This document shows, piece after piece, positions 60,127 to 64,000 of a stretch of 64,000 bases of DNA (position 1 is the stretch's first letter; the number at the start of each line of letters is the position of its first letter). The DNA is from Mycobacterium sp. EPa45. GTDB taxonomy: Bacteria; Actinomycetota; Actinomycetes; Mycobacteriales; Mycobacteriaceae. Both the position numbers and the translations under genes were made by a program. Under the pieces are notes generated by a model. It worked only from the letters and a program-made list of their open reading frames with translations. It was not told the origin of the DNA and made no database searches. The stretch covers positions 496,001-560,000 of the forward strand of contig NZ_CP011773.1 in assembly GCF_001021385.1 (NCBI RefSeq). Direction: 5' to 3'.

Positions 60127-62390
60127 CGGTGCACTTCTCCCTTCAGCGCCAGGTTCAGGGCCTGGAACCACGCGAAGTGGTAGTTGGCAGCGGTCCTTTC
60201 GCCCTTGATCAGTGCATCGATGGTCGCCAAGAGCTGCCAGTTGCCGACATTAGCGGGGTCGACATGCTCGGGGTAGTCACCCAGAACTTGCCGGGAAACC
60301 GCCGCGAGGTGCTCGCGGAGGAGCTCAACTTCGGAGTCGAGGTAGCCGGTGCCGGTCGATGCGGCTTTGGCCAGGGTGTGGGCCAGTCGCGGTAGGCCGT
60401 CGCGCCACTTGGTGGCTTGGGAGAGTTCCCAGCCGAGGTCTTCGACCTCTTCGGTGTCGCGGGCGCGGATGGACATCTGGGTGGGTTCGGCGTCCTCGGC
60501 TGGTGTCAGGTATTGGCCGGGGGAGTAGGCGGCGGTGACGGTGGTCTCGCCGAGGAGGGCGTCGAGTGTCTTGCTGCGGTTGCCGGGTTTCAAAAGCTTG
60601 ATGCCGGTGGGGATTTCGACGTGCGGCGGGATCCACCCGCTGGCAAGGTCGGTGGCCAGGACGGTGTTGCTGTCGTCGCGATCACCGATGGCCCAGCGCA
60701 GCTTGGGTTCTTGACGGGCGACGGCGTCGAGGAGTCGGTTGAGGCGCTGCTGGGCTTGGGTCTGGACGGCGCTGGCACCGGCCAACGCACCGGTTGTGGT
60801 TGCGGCGACGGCGTTTTCGGTGAGACCCGCGGGTGCCGGGGCTGCAGTTGTGGCACCTTGTGGAGCTTGGCGGACCACGGCGGGCTGGTTGAGCTGGGTG
60901 CCTGCCGACGGGTGCACTGGGGCGCTACCCGGTGCTGCGGCGGTCGGCATGGCTGGGGCAGCGGGCGCGGTGGCTGTCGGCGGGCGAAGGTCGGCGCCGT
61001 AGGCGGGCAGCGGACCTTGAGGAGCGACGGGAGCAGCAGTCGACGGCATGACAGGCGCTTGGGCGGCAGGGGCGGCGACGTAGGCCTGCGGCGCCTCGGC
61101 TGGCGGCGCGGCAGGTGCCTGGGCGGCGTCGTAAGTCGGTGCGGCGTGGGCGCTTTCGAAGAGCGGCGCTGCGGTCGGCGCTGTCGGCGCCATCGGCGGT
61201 GCGGCCATGCTCTCCGGATGGATCGGGGCCTGCGGCTGCATTGCGTGAGATGCAGTGTTGGACAGCGCTTCGGTGCCGGCCGACACCGGGTTGCCGGCTT
61301 GGGAGCCTGCGTTGAAGTTCTGCGCGAAGCCTTCGGGGGTGAGGGCGTTCGTGGGGGCGGAGGGGGAGAGGGCTGAAAGGTTTTGGGGCGAATTGACGGC
61401 GGGCGGGCCCCCACTGACGCTGCCAGTCAGACCGCTTGTTGCGCCACCTGAAGCTGAGGATGTCAATGCAGGCTGCGCCGTGCCCGCACTCGTTCGGGGA
61501 GGGCCACCTAGGACAGTCGGCGGTGTGTTACCCCCGCTAGAAGCCGATTCCAATCCGTGGCCGGTGGTCGTACCGCCCGACCCTCCCTGCACCAACGTTG
61601 AGCTACCAGTTGCCATAGCTGGAGAAGGAGTACCGGCCGCAGGGGTTGGTGTTCGGCCGCCCGGTGCAGGGAGGTCGGCCGTTGAAGTATTTCCAGTGTT
61701 GAGCAACGTGGACATGCCGGTGCCATTGGTTGCACCTGCACCGCTCATGGGGTTCGTCGAACCCTGTCCCGTCTTATCAAGCAGAGCGCTAACCTGGCCG
61801 CGGACCGACGCCTCGTTTGGAGAGCGAAACGCTTGGTCCAGGTCGACGCCATTGTGCTTGGCGAATTGCCTTGCTGATAAGTCCGATCCTTGACCGTCGA
61901 GGACCTTCTGAACCGCGCCAAAGACAGTGTCGCAATGACTTGCTGCGCTAGCGTTGGCTTGTGACTGCGCGTCCATTACCGCATTAACTATTTGGCTTAA
62001 CTTGATGGGCGCGGGTGCTTTCGACTGTTGAATCTCATCAATGGCCGCGTTGCCGCGTGCAGCAATTTCACTTAGCTGAGTGCGGAGGTTCTGTGCTGAG
62101 CGATGCGTTTGCTCGTATGCCTGCTGATTTATGGCATTTTTTTCGGAGACTGCGCGAGCGCTGGTTTCGCCCGTCTTGAAGGCACCGCGCGCATCATCGG
62201 CGGTCATTCCCTCTTGCTCGCCCAGTGGACCGTTCTGAATTGATTGCAATAGGTCTGCATAGCTGTCGAATGAGGTACTAATTGCCCCCCGATTGGCCGC
62301 GGCTGTTGTTAGAGTTGTCAGCGACGTGACTCCAGGCCACTGGTGCCCTACAAGCAGTGAAGACCATTCTCCCGGAGGTAGATCACTCAT
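60123..62390 (-). CDS. Large Pro/Ala-rich protein with helical N-terminus and DUF5631/5632-like C-terminus
   Basis: A 755-residue protein from ATG 62390 (overlapping the upstream stop as ATGA; GTG 62396 would add two residues). Residues 1-200 are helical and polar and include a WPGV turn near the start, as in WXG/EspB-like T7SS substrates. Residues 200-520 are a Pro/Ala/Ser/Thr linker. Residues 525-755 are globular (LRWAIGDRDDSNTVLATDLA, GWIPPHVEIPTGIKLL, NYHFAWFQALNLAL) and recall the DUF5632/DUF5631 pair of M. tuberculosis Rv2082-type proteins. Function unknown. The 5' half has clearly lower G+C than the rest of the window. Confidence 0.75.
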   Translation of the reverse strand: MSDLPPGEWSSLLVGHQWPGVTSLTTLTTAAANRGAISTSFDSYADLLQSIQNGPLGEQEGMTADDARGAFKTGETSARAVSEKNAINQQAYEQTHRSAQNLRTQLSEIAARGNAAIDEIQQSKAPAPIKLSQIVNAVMDAQSQANASAASHCDTVFGAVQKVLDGQGSDLSARQFAKHNGVDLDQAFRSPNEASVRGQVSALLDKTGQGSTNPMSGAGATNGTGMSTLLNTGNTSTADLPAPGGRTPTPAAGTPSPAMATGSSTLVQGGSGGTTTGHGLESASSGGNTPPTVLGGPPRTSAGTAQPALTSSASGGATSGLTGSVSGGPPAVNSPQNLSALSPSAPTNALTPEGFAQNFNAGSQAGNPVSAGTEALSNTASHAMQPQAPIHPESMAAPPMAPTAPTAAPLFESAHAAPTYDAAQAPAAPPAEAPQAYVAAPAAQAPVMPSTAAPVAPQGPLPAYGADLRPPTATAPAAPAMPTAAAPGSAPVHPSAGTQLNQPAVVRQAPQGATTAAPAPAGLTENAVAATTTGALAGASAVQTQAQQRLNRLLDAVARQEPKLRWAIGDRDDSNTVLATDLASGWIPPHVEIPTGIKLLKPGNRSKTLDALLGETTVTAAYSPGQYLTPAEDAEPTQMSIRARDTEEVEDLGWELSQATKWRDGLPRLAHTLAKAASTGTGYLDSEVELLREHLAAVSRQVLGDYPEHVDPANVGNWQLLATIDALIKGERTAANYHFAWFQALNLALKGEVHR

Positions 62391-62926
62391 TTGCACGCCT
62401 GTTTTATCGCGGCGTCAGCAGAGTCGGCTTGCTTAAAGAAGGGATCAAGTTCCGATTGTGGTGCCTCGCCGAGTTGGTCGATCGCTACGTTCTGGAATGC
62501 GCCAGCAGCCGCGCGCACGTGCTCCTGTAGATCACTAGGAGTAGCTGGATACTCTTCGAGAGTTCGCAAGAGAAAGCTGCTGCTTTCGCTTAAGGCCAAA
62601 CGCACGTTCACAGCGACCGCAACGATCGCTGTCGGATCCTCGCCCCCGTTCTTCCTCCCCGTCGCGTTGATAGCGCGGTCGGCCTTGCCATAGGCGTCAC
62701 ACACAGCCTTCTTCGCGTCAGCAATCTCCTGATCGCTATACGTCTTGGCGGCAGGCGCCTCAGGCTTGGGGATAGGCCGGAACCATGCACCAATGGCAAC
62801 CGCGACCGCGATCACCGCAATGACGATGGCAATAATCGTCGGCAACCGCGACGGGCCACCCGAAGACGGAGTCCCCTGCCACCCTGCTGGTCCTGCTGGC
62901 CCGGGTCCGTACGGCGCTTGTGACAT
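62387..62926 (-). CDS. Small membrane-anchored protein heading the trio
   Basis: A 179-residue protein: Pro/Gly-rich cytosolic N-terminus (QAPYGPGPAGPAGW), a single strong membrane helix at about 29-48 (PTIIAIVIAVIAVAVAIGAW), then a helical extracytoplasmic domain with two Cys (in KAVCDAYG and at the C-terminal ACK) that could form a disulfide. This layout is common for mycobacterial proteins paired with secreted partners. Function unknown. ATG 62926; its stop overlaps the next gene (ATGA), so the three genes are translationally coupled. Confidence 0.75.
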   Translation of the reverse strand: MSQAPYGPGPAGPAGWQGTPSSGGPSRLPTIIAIVIAVIAVAVAIGAWFRPIPKPEAPAAKTYSDQEIADAKKAVCDAYGKADRAINATGRKNGGEDPTAIVAVAVNVRLALSESSSFLLRTLEEYPATPSDLQEHVRAAAGAFQNVAIDQLGEAPQSELDPFFKQADSADAAIKQACK

Positions 62927-63132
62927 GTCGGAATCGTATCCCCTGCGTTTGCCGGTCCGCTATTCACCAGCAATGGCAATACCCGCTCCCACCAGCCAGT
63001 ACACGCAGTTCAGGTGCTTCTGGAAGCGATGCCAGATGATCCGAGGGGTCCTCACATCGTTAGCTGGCCCAGACGCAACCGTCACCGAACCTTGACTTGA
63101 CCCATCAGGAACTTCACAGGGACCATGAACCG

Positions 63133-63795
63133 ATGCGCCAAGTCGTCGTCTCGATCTGTGCTGCCTTCAGCGCGGCACTGCTGGCGCTGTCCTCGGCCCC
63201 GCCCAGCCATGCCGAAACCCCGTGGTTCCAAGCCAACGTCGGCAATGCCAGCCAGGTGCTCTCCGTCGTCAGCACCGGCGGATCCACCGCCAAGATGGAC
63301 GTTTGGCAGCGCGGTGCCAACGGCTGGCAGCCCGTCCTGGTTGGCGTCCCCACCCACGTCGGCGCCAACGGAATGGTTCCGCAGTCCCATGACGGCGAAT
63401 CGAAAACTCCCATGGGCATCTTCACCCTCGACTTCGCCTTCGGCACTCAGCCCAACCCCGGCGGTGGCCTCGAGTACGTCCAGGTCACCCGCGACCATTG
63501 GTGGGACGGCGATATGAAGAGCCCGACCTACAACACCATGCAGGTCTGCAAGAAGGCCGACTGCCCGTTCGACACCAACCCGGCCAGCGGTACCGAGAAC
63601 CTCTACATTCCGCAGTACGCCCACGCAATCGTGATGGGCGTCAACAAAGCTCGCGTCCCCGGCAACGGCGGCGCCTTCTTCGTCCACACCACCGACGGCG
63701 GCCCCACCGCGGGATGCGTTTCGCTCGACGACGACACCCTCGTCAAGATCATGCGCTGGCTGCAGCCCGGCGCGCTGATCGCCGTCGCCAAGTAG
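63133..63795 (+). CDS. Exported L,D-transpeptidase-like (YkuD-fold) protein, Rv0309-like
   Basis: A 220-residue exported protein. Signal peptide at 1-26 (VVVSICAAFSAALLALSSAPPSHA, cut after Ala; here given in family form), then a YkuD-type domain. The catalytic region reads VHTTDGGPTAGCVSLDD with His185 and Cys195; canonical L,D-transpeptidases have SHGC, so this divergent TAGC form may have another acyl acceptor or role. ATG 63133 has AGGGA about ten bases upstream; an in-frame TTG at 63097 would precede the signal peptide without reason. M. tuberculosis Rv0309 (about 218) looks orthologous. Confidence 0.85.
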   Translation: MRQVVVSICAAFSAALLALSSAPPSHAETPWFQANVGNASQVLSVVSTGGSTAKMDVWQRGANGWQPVLVGVPTHVGANGMVPQSHDGESKTPMGIFTLDFAFGTQPNPGGGLEYVQVTRDHWWDGDMKSPTYNTMQVCKKADCPFDTNPASGTENLYIPQYAHAIVMGVNKARVPGNGGAFFVHTTDGGPTAGCVSLDDDTLVKIMRWLQPGALIAVAK

Positions 63796-63802
63796 CGCTC
63801 GT

Positions 63803-63861
63803 CGAGCGTGCGGGTTGTCGGTGGAATCGTCGTTGATCCTCACCGACAAGCCACACGCTCG
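63803..63861. repeat. Long inverted repeat between convergent genes, possible bidirectional terminator
   Basis: The arms 63803-63823 (CGAGCGTG...TTGTCGGTG) and 63841-63861 pair at 19 of 21 positions around a 17-base loop. It begins 8 bases after the stop of the L,D-transpeptidase-like gene and ends 23 bases before the stop of the convergent gene. There is no T-run, so it could be a mycobacterial L-shaped/I-shaped hairpin terminator or a dispersed palindromic element. Confidence 0.65.
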
Positions 63862-63883
63862 GCGGTCGGGCCGCGGAAGAGAG

Positions 63884-64000
63884 CTAGGGATTTTTGTTGA
63901 TCGCTTCGCCCGGGGTCGCCTTGAAGTTCAATGCCTCGGTCGACATGGTGATTTCGTAAGTGCGGTCGTATCCGGTCTTGGAAATCTTCCAGCCGTCAGG
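63884..64000 (-). CDS. C-terminal fragment of an unidentified protein (5' end outside window)
   Basis: Reading leftwards from the right edge, codons in phase at 64000 give 38 residues ending NKNP and TAG at 63886-63884 (PDGWKISKTGYDRTYEI and TEALNFKATPGEAI are visible). No motif is recognised. The alternating polar/hydrophobic pattern suggests beta strands of a secreted or envelope protein. It is convergent with the preceding gene across the long inverted repeat. Confidence 0.5.
   Translation of the reverse strand, partial: PDGWKISKTGYDRTYEITMSTEALNFKATPGEAINKNP

Noticed and set aside
60800..61400. Pro/Ala-rich stretch of the 755-residue protein as tandem DNA repeats or CRISPR-like array
   Set aside because: No repeat unit of constant length or spacing is present; it is a compositionally biased linker.

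Overview
The window is high-GC actinobacterial DNA and almost certainly chromosomal DNA of a Mycobacterium (or close Mycolicibacterium-type relative). The markers are a complete ESX-3 type VII secretion locus, PE and PPE genes, mycobactin (mbt) genes, IdeR-type iron boxes, trehalose sulfotransferase, FadD/FadE paralogues and a Stf0-sulfatase block. Genes are densely packed. Overlapping start/stop codons (ATGA, GTGA, TGATG) are common and no gene-free stretch exceeds about 210 bases. I saw no tRNA, rRNA, CRISPR array or insertion sequence. Comparisons with M. tuberculosis (Rv numbers, lengths, order) are from memory, not from a search.

Region 1 (1-20245), siderophore: the tail of a GNAT-like gene, then an iron-box-controlled GjpA-like envelope protein, then mbtI (salicylate synthase), mbtA (salicyl-AMP ligase, opposite strand) and, divergent from mbtA across an IdeR operator, mbtB-mbtE-mbtF-mbtG-mbtH in one tightly coupled operon. 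The polyketide synthase genes mbtC and mbtD of the classical pathway are absent. The MbtE-like protein is instead a two-module NRPS (2144 residues), and its second adenylation domain lacks the aspartate that normally grips an alpha-amino group. This is the most interesting feature of the window.

Region 2 (20273-34618), ESX-3: an IdeR box, then eccA3-eccB3-eccC3-pe5-ppe4-esxG-esxH-espG3-eccD3-mycP3-eccE3, complete and intact. It follows mbtH directly, so siderophore synthesis and the secretion system needed to use the siderophore form one iron-regulated supercluster.

Region 3 (34681-48162), mixed metabolism: a CopD-like membrane protein, a stand-alone LigD-type primase-polymerase, fadD2, fadE6, an MFS transporter/hydroxyacid dehydrogenase/hydrolase operon, and a VOC protein, TetR, MpaB-like protein, EthD-like protein and SAM methyltransferase set. 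It resembles M. tuberculosis Rv0269c-Rv0281, but lies downstream of ESX-3 rather than upstream.

Region 4 (48159-56390), sulfur and sugar chemistry on the minus strand: sulfatase, stf0 (trehalose 2-sulfotransferase), cysD, cysNC, a GT39-like glycosyltransferase and an alpha/beta hydrolase. Sulfate activation is coupled directly to a sulfotransferase.

Region 5 (56504-64000): an Rv0307c-like protein, a PAP2 phosphatase, a PAP2/diacylglycerol-kinase fusion, a three-gene unit of secreted or envelope proteins (Pro/Ala-rich, ESX-substrate-like in build, partly low in GC), an exported L,D-transpeptidase-like protein and the 3' end of one more gene.
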